A stretch of 64,000 nucleotides of DNA from Acidobacteriota bacterium (GTDB lineage Bacteria; Acidobacteriota; Thermoanaerobaculia; Multivoradales; Multivoraceae), in the NCBI GenBank assembly GCA_028875725.1, contig JAPPCR010000006.1, positions 813,786-877,785 of the forward strand. Direction: 5' to 3'. Below the pieces are notes generated by a model. It did no database searches and had not been told where the DNA came from. It saw only the letters and a program-made list of their open reading frames with translations. This document shows positions 1-8,073 of the stretch, one piece after another. Both the position numbers and the translations under genes were made by a program. Numbering within the stretch: the stretch's first letter is position 1; each line of letters begins with the position of its first letter.

Positions 1-56
1 TACCCCTTAGCCTATCGCGGGCCCCGGCCGGCATGCGGCCCGTCCCCGTCGAGTCG

Positions 57-761
57 TCAGCCGGCGCGGAACTGAGCGAACCAGTCCCGACCGGAGGTTG
101 CGGGCCGCCCGCCAAGGATCGTTCGCTTGATCGCCTGGACGCCCCGCGGGGGATAACCGGCGATGGTCGCGGAAAGTTCCCGGGCGCGGTCGAGCACGGC
201 GTCGTCGGCGACGACCTCGGAGGCAACGCCCATTGCCGCAAGCTCTGGTCCCGGGTAGCGACGGCCGATGATCGCCAGCCGCGCCGCCACGCTCTCCGGG
301 TGGCGCAGCCGCAGCCAGGCCATGTTCATCGGCGCCGCCATCCCCATCTGAATCTCGCCGACGTGCAGGAAAGCCTGCTCGCCGGCGACCAGCAGGTCGG
401 CCGCGAGCGCCAGCGCCGAGCCCGCGTTGATCGCGAATCGCTCCAAGGCGACGACGATCGGCTTCGGACAGTCGTAGAGGGCCGCATGGACGTCGAGCCA
501 CAGGCCGCTGAAGTCCGGCATCCAGTCCGGCGGCGGGTCGGCTCGGAACTCGCCGAGGTCGAGGCCGGAGCAGAAGGCCCCGCCGGCGCCGCGGATCAGC
601 AGCACGGCGACCTCGTCGTCTTCGGTCGCCGCGACGACCTCCTCGTGCAGCCGCTTCGCCAGCGGCCCAGTCACAGCGTTGCGGCGGGCGGGCCGGTTCA
701 GCACGATCTCGGCGACGCCGTCCTTCCGGCTCGAGACGACCGGGTCGCCGGACGCGGTCAC
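57..761 (-). CDS. Enoyl-CoA hydratase/isomerase family protein
   Basis: A 234-residue crotonase-fold protein, predicted to hydrate or isomerise an enoyl-CoA in the cytoplasm. The family's CoA-binding/oxyanion region is visible as AFCSGLDLGEF (about residues 61-71), preceded by LNRPARRNAV near residue 21. The second oxyanion-loop region (INAGSALALAADLLVAGE, about residues 111-128) has INAGSA where many family members have an AxGGG-type loop, so substrate and exact reaction are uncertain. It is slightly shorter than the usual 255-270 residues. The start is GTG and lies one base after the stop of the upstream SDR gene, so the two are probably co-transcribed and act on the same acyl-CoA or alcohol intermediate. 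Nothing coding is visible between its stop and the window edge. Confidence 0.85.
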   Translation of the reverse strand: MTASGDPVVSSRKDGVAEIVLNRPARRNAVTGPLAKRLHEEVVAATEDDEVAVLLIRGAGGAFCSGLDLGEFRADPPPDWMPDFSGLWLDVHAALYDCPKPIVVALERFAINAGSALALAADLLVAGEQAFLHVGEIQMGMAAPMNMAWLRLRHPESVAARLAIIGRRYPGPELAAMGVASEVVADDAVLDRARELSATIAGYPPRGVQAIKRTILGGRPATSGRDWFAQFRAG

Positions 762-762
762 G

Positions 763-1599
763 TCAGTTGCCCTGGGAATCGGTGAACCAGTCGCCGGGCA
801 GTTGCCTGCCCTCGTAGAGCCGCCCCTGGAACCGCCGCATTCCGTGCAGCCAGCGGTCGATGTCGGTCGCCTTGCGCCGTACGTACTCGGCGACCTCGGG
901 GTGGGGAAGTACCCAGAACCGCTCCGCGCGCACCGCCTCGATGCAGGCGTCGGCGGCCTGTTCGGAGGTCAACACGCCGTCTCCCGAAGCGACGCCGACG
1001 GACAGCGCGTCCCGGCGCTGCGGGTTCGGGCTGTTGGCCCCGATGTTCGTTCGCACCGCCTGCGGGCAGTGCACCGAGACCCGGATGCCCTGGTGGCCAT
1101 GAGTAATCGCGATCCACTCCGCCAGTGCCACCGCGGCGTGCTTGGTCAGCGAGTAGGCGAGCGATCCGAGCTGGGTCAGGAGCCCGGCTGCCGAGGCCGT
1201 GCTCATGATGTAGCCCTCGCCGCGCTCGATCATCGAGGGCAGGACGGCCCGCGCGGCGTAGACGTGGGACATCACGTGGACGTCCCACATGTCGTTGATC
1301 TCCTTGTTCGGCACCTCGAGCCCGCCGATCGTGACGTAGCCCGCGTTCGACATGAAGAGGTCGATCGGGCCAATGTTCGCCTGCGTCGCCGCGACCAGGT
1401 CGCGGACGGCTCCCTCGTCCGCCACGTCCAGGCCGACGCCGGTGCCGCCGATGGCCTCGGCGACTTCCTTGGCTCCGGTCTCGTCGCGGTCGGCGACGAC
1501 GACGTGCCGCGCGCCCTCGCGGTTGAACGCCTCGGCCAGCGCCTTGCCGATGCCGGAGGCGCCGCCGGTGACGACCATGATCCTGTTCGCTATGTCCAC
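763..1599 (-). CDS. SDR family NAD(P)-dependent oxidoreductase
   Basis: A 278-residue classical short-chain dehydrogenase/reductase. The Rossmann nucleotide-binding motif TGGASGIG is at about residues 11-18, an NAG motif follows the beta-4 strand (MSNAGYV), and the catalytic Ser (STASAAG) and YSLTK tetrad residues are present. An extended C-terminus with ERFWVLPHPE is seen in several SDRs annotated as acting on alcohols or hydroxyacyl compounds. The start is GTG, supported by an AAGGAG-type ribosome-binding site a few bases upstream. It is the first gene of a two-gene unit with the crotonase gene, one base apart. Substrate cannot be told from sequence. Confidence 0.88.
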   Translation of the reverse strand: MDIANRIMVVTGGASGIGKALAEAFNREGARHVVVADRDETGAKEVAEAIGGTGVGLDVADEGAVRDLVAATQANIGPIDLFMSNAGYVTIGGLEVPNKEINDMWDVHVMSHVYAARAVLPSMIERGEGYIMSTASAAGLLTQLGSLAYSLTKHAAVALAEWIAITHGHQGIRVSVHCPQAVRTNIGANSPNPQRRDALSVGVASGDGVLTSEQAADACIEAVRAERFWVLPHPEVAEYVRRKATDIDRWLHGMRRFQGRLYEGRQLPGDWFTDSQGN

Positions 1600-1744
1600 T
1601 GTGATTCTCCTTCTGCGTTGGGCGGTGGCCTCTGTTCTTGGCTGAGCGGCGGCAATCCTACGACTTGGTGTCGGGTGGCACTGACAGGCCGTGCCTTGAC
1701 GCCGGATGCCTTACCAGAATAGCCTCGACGGTAAGGAGATCGAG

Positions 1745-1987
1745 ATGATCGTCAAGATCACATCGAAACGTCAGGTCACGTTTCCGGCGCGAGTACTCGA
1801 CGCCCTCGGGGTGGGGCCTGGAGACCGGCTGGAGCTGATCGAAGGTTCAGATGGATTTCGGCTCCGCCCGCGCCGCATCCACCGAGATCGTCTGGCGCCG
1901 CTACGCGGCAAGCTGAAGAAGGGGGTCGGCCCCTTCGACCTTGAGTCGTTCCGCTCGCAAGCGCATGACCCGGCGCTTCGGGATTGA
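1745..1987 (+). CDS. AbrB/MazE-type antitoxin
   Basis: An 80-residue swapped-hairpin AbrB-type DNA-binding protein. The opening IVKITSKRQVTFPARVLDAL is the characteristic 'TSKGQVTIP' hairpin of this fold. I chose the ATG at 1745 because AAGGAG at 1733-1738 lies six bases upstream; an in-frame ATG at 1706 would add 13 residues that do not look like the family. The C-terminal part (LRGKLKKGVGPFDLESFR) is the likely toxin-binding tail. The stop overlaps the start of the PIN gene by 23 bp, the usual translational coupling of antitoxin and toxin. Presumably it autorepresses the pair, which is family knowledge and not shown here. Confidence 0.8.
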   Translation: MIVKITSKRQVTFPARVLDALGVGPGDRLELIEGSDGFRLRPRRIHRDRLAPLRGKLKKGVGPFDLESFRSQAHDPALRD

Positions 1988-2384
1988 CACCTCGGTCCTG
2001 GTGCGTTTGCTCACCGGGGAACCCAGGGAGGACTTCCTGGACTGCGTCGCCGGGCTGATCTTGCTGGTCGAGCACGAGGGAAGCGAGATCTTCGCCTCGA
2101 ACCAGGTGATCGGCGAGGCGTACGTTGCCGTTCAGCATCACTACAGGGTGTCGAAGCCGGAGGTCCGAGCCGGGCTGCTCGAGGTGCTTCGCAGTGGCCT
2201 CGTCTCGCCACTCAACGGGCGCGCGGTGTTCGCGGCGCTGGAAGCGAGTGGCGGCCCGGGCTTGTTCAATCGTCTGATCGCCGATGACTACTCGCGCGCC
2301 GGGTTGGAGGTTCTGACCCTGGACCGCAGGATGGCGGACCTGGCCGGCGTGTCGCGCCTGAGCGTCCCCCGTCCCGGCGGCTAG
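1965..2384 (+). CDS. PIN-domain ribonuclease toxin (VapC-like)
   Basis: A 139-residue PIN domain protein, predicted Mg2+-dependent endoribonuclease. Visible acidic positions are the N-terminal Asp in FGIDTSVLVRLL, the Glu in VIGEAYVA and the Asp residues in LIADDYSRAG and LTLDRRMADL, which match the PIN active-site pattern. I chose ATG 1965, which puts the first strand at the N-terminus; an in-frame ATG eight codons upstream is possible. It overlaps the AbrB-type antitoxin gene by 23 bp. Its 3' end is covered on the opposite strand by the C-terminal tail of the large repeat protein gene (overlap 2266-2384). Confidence 0.8.
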   Translation: MTRRFGIDTSVLVRLLTGEPREDFLDCVAGLILLVEHEGSEIFASNQVIGEAYVAVQHHYRVSKPEVRAGLLEVLRSGLVSPLNGRAVFAALEASGGPGLFNRLIADDYSRAGLEVLTLDRRMADLAGVSRLSVPRPGG

Positions 2385-5300
2385 GTACTGAGCGCGAAGG
2401 GCTCTGCCAGGTCGGGTTCGACGCAGGGACGGATGGGGCGGCTACTCGGGGCTTGAGCTCGATCAGGAAGCCGCCGCGGCGTTCGCCCGGCGCCAGGTCG
2501 AGGGCTACGCCGAACCCGTCGTAGCCTTGCCGTTGGACCATCAGGGAGGTCGCCTTTCGAGGTGCGAACTCAAGCCGGTACTCGCCGTTCGCGTTGCTCT
2601 GGGTGAACCCGGCCGGGATCCACTCCTCCTCGGCGCCCGGGGCGAGCTCCGCCTCCGGGTCCACGACAATGGCGACCAGGTTGGCGCCCGCGACGGGCTC
2701 CCGGGTCACGGCGTCGATGACGGTTCCGGCCAGCACCGCCGGCGGATCCAGGTCGACGAAGATGTCCTGGTCGGCCTGGAGCTCGATTTTGCGGGAGTGG
2801 GTGACGCCATTCTGTTCTGCGATCATCACCTTGTATGAACCGGCCGCGAGGCCGTCGATGTGGAACCGGCCCTGCTGATCGATCCGCGCCGTGCGCCCCG
2901 GGCCGTACCGCGTGGTGCCCTCGACGACGTAGACCTCGCCGCCGGCGGAAGGTCGCCCCTGGGACAGGACTTCGCCGGTCAGGGTGAAGCCGGGTTCGAA
3001 GCGCAGCTCCACGAACGCCTCGCCTGGACCGGTTTCCAGCGTGACCGATCGCTCGACCCTGCGTCCGTCGGCTTCTTCGGCGCTGACAGTCCATCTCCCC
3101 GGCCCGAGAGCGTCCAGTTCAAACCCGCCCTCGAGGTCGGGGGTCGTGATGCCGCCGAGGAGGCGTTCCTGGGCGGCCCTAACCGAGATGCCGGCGAATG
3201 CTTCGGGCGGGCGGCCCGTTACGGCGCCGCGCAGCGTGATTCCGCGATGTAGAACGAAGTCGACGCCGGCGACCGATACGCCAGCGACCCGCACCGGGAA
3301 GCGGCCTGACGCGGCGCGTGCGTAGCCGTCCGCGTGGGCCCGTAGTTCGTACCTCCCGTGGTCCAGGCCGCCGATTCGATAGTTGCCGCTCTGGTCGGTG
3401 ACGGCCTCCAGGGGGACCCTGGGAAGGACCTGTCGCCGGGCGTCGGCCAGATCGTCCAGCGATGCCGGCGGCTCGCTCAGGTAGGCCTCGACTCTTGCAA
3501 GGGCCAGCGGCGCGCCGGCGGCTGTGGTGACGGTTCCGGAGATCTCCCAGCCCGGTTGCAACTTGAGATCGACTTCGTTCGTTCCACCGTCGATCACGAC
3601 CTCCGCCACACCGTCCCGGTAGTCCGGATGGCGGGCGACGATCCGTGCGGGACCCGAGGGAACGCGGTAGGCCTGGTAGCCGCCGCCGGCATCGGTTCGG
3701 GCGCTGTGGTGCGTTCCTGTCACCTGACCTGCCGCGTCGCGCGGCTGAACGAGGATCTCCGCTCCGGTGACCGGCTCGCCGTACGGGTCGGTTACCACGC
3801 CGGCGAGGTGGGCCCGGGCGCTCAGGTGGAGTTCGATCTCGCGCTCTTCGCCCGGCCGAAGCGGGATGGCGCCGATGTCTTCCGCCAACTGCTCGCCACC
3901 GACGTCGACCAACCAGGGTCCCGCCCCGAGAGCCTCGAACAGGAAGCGGCCGTCGCTGTCGGTTGTCGCATCGTGTCTGGGAGCTTCGGGACTCCACGCT
4001 GTGCGGCTGAGGCCCGGTTTGCGGTCGAGTCGGAGCCAGATGTACGCGTTGGCGACGCCCTCGCCGTCCGCGTCGAGCACCCGGCCGGCGAGTCTGGCCC
4101 CCTCGCCCAACTGGACCTCGATCAGCCTCCCGGCCTGCGGGCTCACTGCGTTGACCTCAAGGCGCTCGTAGCCTTCGGCCTCGACGACGAGGTCGGCCGG
4201 CTCGGCGCGCAGTCCGGCGATGCGGAACGTGCCGTCCGTTTCCGTCAGCGCGGTCCGGATTTCCGGGTCGAGAGGCCGGAGATGGTCGATGTTGTTCTGG
4301 TGGACCTTGACCTGGGCGCCACGCACGGGGCGGCGCTGGAAGTCACGCACGACGCCCTCGATCGCCGCGCCGACATCGAGCGTGAGGATACCCACGTCCT
4401 TCGTCCCCTCGCCTGGCGGCACCTCGAATGCCGTCGCCCGGACGCTGACGTACTCCGGATGGCTCGCGGTCAGCTGGTGGCGTCCGGGTGGGGTGCCGGC
4501 GAACTCGAACACGCCGCGGGCGTCGGTCGTGCTGGTTCGCCGGGCGGCGATGTTCTGTGAGTACCCGCCGGCTCCCGTCACAGCGACCGGTAGCAGGGCG
4601 ACCTCAGCGCCCGCAATGGGAGCGGCGTGCGTATCGGTGATCGCCCCCTGGACAAGGCGGCCGCGCGTGAGCACGAGCCGAACGGGCTTCCGCGTCGAGC
4701 CCGCGGGCGCCGCCGGAATGGAGATGGTTCCAGGTGCGTAGCTGTCCGCCTCAGCGTGGAGACGGTAGGTGTGACCGGACGCGACACCGGAGACGAAGAA
4801 CCTCCCATCGGCGGCCGAAGTCGCCCTCCAGGTTCCGGGGCCGATGCTCCAGCCGCCACTTTGACCGGTCGGTTCGATCCACAGGTAGGCGCCCGCGACC
4901 GGCCGGCCGGCCGCGTCGACGACCTGACCGCCGAGGAGCGCCGCCGGCGCCAGCGCGATGTCGACGCCATCGGCGGACCCGATCCGCTCGGCTGTCACCA
5001 TGGCGCTGGTTGCCTGGTAGCCGTCGGCGGCGATGCCGACCTGCGCCCGGCCGCGGTGGAGCCAGGTGCGCAGGACGAAGGCGCCGCCCGGGCCTGATCG
5101 CGTTTGCTCGCCGGGTCGGTGCCAGATCGCCGCACCGGGGACCGGACCGCCGGTGCTCTTGTCAGTGACGCGACCGGCGATCTCGGCCGGCGGCCTGAGC
5201 CGGACCTCGACGTTCGCGGGGACGCCGGCGTCGCTGGCCTCCGGTCCCAGGGGAGCGGTCCAGGCCAGGGAGTGATCCTCGGCAATCGCCTGGTAGATGA

Positions 5301-6189
5301 GGCTCTGGTCCGACGTGAGGCCTACCGTCGCCTGGCCGCGTTCGTCGGTCAGCGCCAGCGGTACGTCCTGGCTCTCGCCGACGGTGACCACGGCGCGGGG
5401 CGCCGGCCTGCCGCGCGGATCCAGTACTCGGACGGTGACGCCATGCCCCGGTGTCAACTCGAAGACGCCGCCGCGATCTCCGACGGGCCCAGCGCGCAGC
5501 CGGAACCCCTGCGCCGAAACGAAGGCGTTCACCTCCGCGGTCGGCATCGAGAACGTGGCCACTCCGGTGGCATCGGTGCGGGCGGCGGCGCGCCAGAAGC
5601 GCGGGTAGATCCGTTGCCGGGGTTGATTCCATCGCGGCCGCGCCGCGTTGGCTTCGGCGCGTTCCGAACGCCACAGGACGGGATCGGCAACTACCAGGGC
5701 GCCCTCGACGGGTCGGCCCTCGAGATCCTTCGCGCCGACCGTCAGAGTGTGCCAGTTCGGGACTTCGATGGGCGGCAGGACGGTCGGCGCCGCCAGTGGC
5801 GCCAGGCTGTGGGACACAGGCGCTACGGCGACGCCGCGTGCTTCCGGCGCCGCGCTTTCTGATGGAGCGGAGATGTCCAGCCGGTACGGACCCACGGCCG
5901 GCGCGGTCAGCGTGAAGGCACCGTCCGGGCCGGATCGGGTCGAATCCACGACTTCGCTCAGGGGATCAGACTCGCCCAGATCTTCGAGCCGGCGCTCGTA
6001 GCGGCTCGGAGAGGGCCGCAGTTCGAGATCCAGACCCGCTGCCGGTGCGCCCTGCTCGTCGACCAGCGTACCCGTGACGGTTAGTGCGGGACCGGGCGGC
6101 GGCTGCGCGTGCAGACGATTGGCGGTCAGGCCGGTCGAGAGACCAAGCGCCAAGCCCGTGCAAGCGGTGCCGAGCAGTACTCTCCGCAT
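2266..6189 (-). CDS. Large exported carboxypeptidase-regulatory-like repeat protein
   Basis: A 1307-residue predicted exported protein built from about 13 Ig-fold CarboxypepD_reg-like modules. Each module begins with a pattern like GxVxDxxGxPVxGAxV (for example VTGTLVDEQGAPAAGLDLEL near residue 40 and LAGVVTDPYGEPVTGAEI near 800), followed by a (D)GxFxxxGLxxGxYxL loop. The N-terminus has a signal peptide (hydrophobic stretch ending LHA-Q). No catalytic domain is seen, so the role is probably structural or adhesive at the cell surface. ATG 6189 has GGGAGAAG upstream. The last ~60 residues, after LIELKPRV, are low-complexity, Arg/Ser/Pro-rich and run antisense through the PIN toxin gene. They are unlike the paralogue's ending, so a frameshift there is possible. 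Confidence 0.82.
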   Translation of the reverse strand: MRRVLLGTACTGLALGLSTGLTANRLHAQPPPGPALTVTGTLVDEQGAPAAGLDLELRPSPSRYERRLEDLGESDPLSEVVDSTRSGPDGAFTLTAPAVGPYRLDISAPSESAAPEARGVAVAPVSHSLAPLAAPTVLPPIEVPNWHTLTVGAKDLEGRPVEGALVVADPVLWRSERAEANAARPRWNQPRQRIYPRFWRAAARTDATGVATFSMPTAEVNAFVSAQGFRLRAGPVGDRGGVFELTPGHGVTVRVLDPRGRPAPRAVVTVGESQDVPLALTDERGQATVGLTSDQSLIYQAIAEDHSLAWTAPLGPEASDAGVPANVEVRLRPPAEIAGRVTDKSTGGPVPGAAIWHRPGEQTRSGPGGAFVLRTWLHRGRAQVGIAADGYQATSAMVTAERIGSADGVDIALAPAALLGGQVVDAAGRPVAGAYLWIEPTGQSGGWSIGPGTWRATSAADGRFFVSGVASGHTYRLHAEADSYAPGTISIPAAPAGSTRKPVRLVLTRGRLVQGAITDTHAAPIAGAEVALLPVAVTGAGGYSQNIAARRTSTTDARGVFEFAGTPPGRHQLTASHPEYVSVRATAFEVPPGEGTKDVGILTLDVGAAIEGVVRDFQRRPVRGAQVKVHQNNIDHLRPLDPEIRTALTETDGTFRIAGLRAEPADLVVEAEGYERLEVNAVSPQAGRLIEVQLGEGARLAGRVLDADGEGVANAYIWLRLDRKPGLSRTAWSPEAPRHDATTDSDGRFLFEALGAGPWLVDVGGEQLAEDIGAIPLRPGEEREIELHLSARAHLAGVVTDPYGEPVTGAEILVQPRDAAGQVTGTHHSARTDAGGGYQAYRVPSGPARIVARHPDYRDGVAEVVIDGGTNEVDLKLQPGWEISGTVTTAAGAPLALARVEAYLSEPPASLDDLADARRQVLPRVPLEAVTDQSGNYRIGGLDHGRYELRAHADGYARAASGRFPVRVAGVSVAGVDFVLHRGITLRGAVTGRPPEAFAGISVRAAQERLLGGITTPDLEGGFELDALGPGRWTVSAEEADGRRVERSVTLETGPGEAFVELRFEPGFTLTGEVLSQGRPSAGGEVYVVEGTTRYGPGRTARIDQQGRFHIDGLAAGSYKVMIAEQNGVTHSRKIELQADQDIFVDLDPPAVLAGTVIDAVTREPVAGANLVAIVVDPEAELAPGAEEEWIPAGFTQSNANGEYRLEFAPRKATSLMVQRQGYDGFGVALDLAPGERRGGFLIELKPRVAAPSVPASNPTWQSPSRSVPSRRDGGRSGATRRPGPPSCGPGSEPPTRRASSHRRSDD

Positions 6190-6353
6190 CGTGTCTTCTC
6201 CCTGGTTGTCGTAGCCCGAGCGCTACACGCACCACTCTAGAGAGGCGAGGGGAAGAACGCCGGACACCAGGTTGCGGATTCCGGCCATGTTCGCTCAAGA
6301 CTGGCCATTCTCGGCCCTCCGTCTCGTTCGCAGCGGCGGGATGCCACGCGCCG

Positions 6354-7664
6354 TCACTCCTGTCTTTTTCGCTCTTTCCGCATCTCGACCCGGATCGGCT
6401 TGCGACGATCGGCTGCCGCGTAGTGCTCCGGTCCCAGCCAGACCCGCTTCGTGACGTAGCCCGCGGCGGCAATCCGGATCGCCTGCGGCACGTAGTCGGC
6501 GCGGGTTTTCAGTGTGAACTCTCCACCAGGACGGGCCCAGGCCAGTCTGTCTTGTCCGCGGTCAGTTCCTTCGAGCCTGTCATCGATCCAGATCGTTGCC
6601 AGGTCGACCGGCTCGTCGGTTTCGGCGTCCACCACCTGGCCTCGAAGCTCGAAAGCGGGCCAGAGGCGGACTTCCACGATCTGCGGTTCGCCGGACAGTG
6701 GTGGCTCGCGCTTCACGCGCGCGGTGCGGGCGAAGGCGCCGTCCTCGGCTTCGATCTGGTAAGAGATTCCCTTTCTCCCGGCGAGACCGACGGTTGCTTC
6801 GCCACGGTCGTCGGTGAGCGCCAGGGGAATGGCCTGGTACTCGCCGACTCGGATCACGGCTCGGGCGACAGGCGCTCCGTCGAGGTCCAGAGCCCGGAAC
6901 GTGACGCCTTCCCCGCGCGTGAGCCTGAACGCCCCCCGGTCCCGGGACAGGTCGTCGAGGCTGAGGTTGAACCCGGGCGCCGAGACGGCGACGCTGGACT
7001 TGGCGGTAGGAAGGGAGAATCTCGCGATTCCACCTTCGTTGGTGCGTGCGCTCGCTCGACCGAAGGTTGGTGACGTCTTGCCCCTATGCAGCCAGGACGC
7101 GGGCTCGGACCACTCCGAGGCCTGGACAAGGACCAGCGCTCCTTCGACCGGCTGGCCTTCCTCGTCCACGACGCCGATGACCAGGTGATGCATCTTGGGA
7201 AGCTGGACGGGCGTGATGGCGTTCGGCCTGGCGCGCAGAACCCGTCTGACGTAGACCGGAGTGACAACGGTCGGCGGTTCGGTCCGTGGAGCGGTGGGCA
7301 GAATTTCGATCTGGTGAGGGCCCGCCCGGGATGCCACGAGTTGGAAACGCCCCTCGGAATCCGAACGCGTACGGTCGACGATCGGCACGGCGTTGGAGAC
7401 GCCGAGTTCCCGCAGCCGGCGAGCGTGGCTGCCCGGGACCGGGATCAGTTGCACTTCAAGACCGGCTGCCGGTTCGAGGTCCGGGCCGATGAGGCGCCCG
7501 GCTACGATGGGTGCGTTGGACGGCTGTCGTGCAAGCAGGGCGGCCTCAGGCCGATCCAGAAGCCCCGGCGGCGACATCCAGACCAGCGCCGTGGTCAACG
7601 TGGCCGCGAGGAGGAACCCGCCGCGACGTGGTTGGCGAATGCGGTGCCTGCTTGCTGCTCTCAT
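6354..7664 (-). CDS. Short carboxypeptidase-regulatory-like protein (N-terminal part of the family)
   Basis: A 436-residue exported protein matching only the first ~440 residues of the neighbouring 1307- and 1239-residue proteins. It has an Arg-rich n-region and a hydrophobic segment (GGFLLAATLTTALVWM), then modules starting VAGRLIGPDLEPAAGLEVQL, VIGVVDEEGQPVEGALVLV, FRALDLDGAPVARAVIRVG and LRGQVVDAETDEPVDLATIW. It stops cleanly after module four with a basic tail (RVEMRKERKRQE). I prefer the ATG at 7664 over 7694 because it shortens an otherwise very long n-region; both are in frame. Function unknown, probably envelope-associated. It may be a remnant of duplication and may pair in domain content with the 538-residue paralogue downstream, which carries the later modules. 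Confidence 0.75.
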   Translation of the reverse strand: MRAASRHRIRQPRRGGFLLAATLTTALVWMSPPGLLDRPEAALLARQPSNAPIVAGRLIGPDLEPAAGLEVQLIPVPGSHARRLRELGVSNAVPIVDRTRSDSEGRFQLVASRAGPHQIEILPTAPRTEPPTVVTPVYVRRVLRARPNAITPVQLPKMHHLVIGVVDEEGQPVEGALVLVQASEWSEPASWLHRGKTSPTFGRASARTNEGGIARFSLPTAKSSVAVSAPGFNLSLDDLSRDRGAFRLTRGEGVTFRALDLDGAPVARAVIRVGEYQAIPLALTDDRGEATVGLAGRKGISYQIEAEDGAFARTARVKREPPLSGEPQIVEVRLWPAFELRGQVVDAETDEPVDLATIWIDDRLEGTDRGQDRLAWARPGGEFTLKTRADYVPQAIRIAAAGYVTKRVWLGPEHYAAADRRKPIRVEMRKERKRQE

Positions 7665-7857
7665 GCGATGCGACCTCGGTGGAGGGCGAGGCATGGCGAA
7701 TCGGCGGCCCGCTGGACAGCCTAGCAGTGCCTGGCGGCAGTGGCGCTGCGTTCGACTCGTGTTGGGGTGCCGCTCATCGCTTGACGAACCGCCCCGGATC
7801 TGTTCGTCTTCATCGACGGTTCACGCGGGTGCGGCAGCGCGCCCCGGAGGGAGATGA

Positions 7858-8073
7858 ATGGCAGGGCATCGAACGAGTCTGCTGGTTGCTCTGGTCGTGG
7901 CGCTGATCCTGCCGCAGGCGGCTCACGCCTACCTTGATCCAGCATCTGGCAGCATGATCCTGCAGGCGGTGATCGGTGGCGTGGCGGCCGCTGCGCTCGC
8001 CTTCAAGTACTACTGGCGGCGTATCCAGGCCTTCTTCGGCTACGGCAGCAACGACGAGCCAGAGTCCGAGTAG
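7858..8073 (+). CDS. Small membrane protein with YLDPxSGS motif
   Basis: A 71-residue protein with a signal-like hydrophobic N-terminus (LLVALVVALILPQAAHA), then the motif YLDPASGS at residues 25-32. A second hydrophobic stretch (MILQAVIGGVAAAALAF) leads into a basic YYWRRIQAFFGYG segment and an acidic tail. I recognise the YLDPGSGS-plus-YWRR layout from uncharacterised small proteins, often found near polysaccharide or methyltransferase genes; that is recollection, not a search. ATG 7858 is supported by GGAGGGAG at 7846-7853. Its stop codon shares one base with the GTG start of the methyltransferase gene, so the two are translationally coupled and probably work together. No function is known to me. 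Confidence 0.82.
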   Translation: MAGHRTSLLVALVVALILPQAAHAYLDPASGSMILQAVIGGVAAAALAFKYYWRRIQAFFGYGSNDEPESE

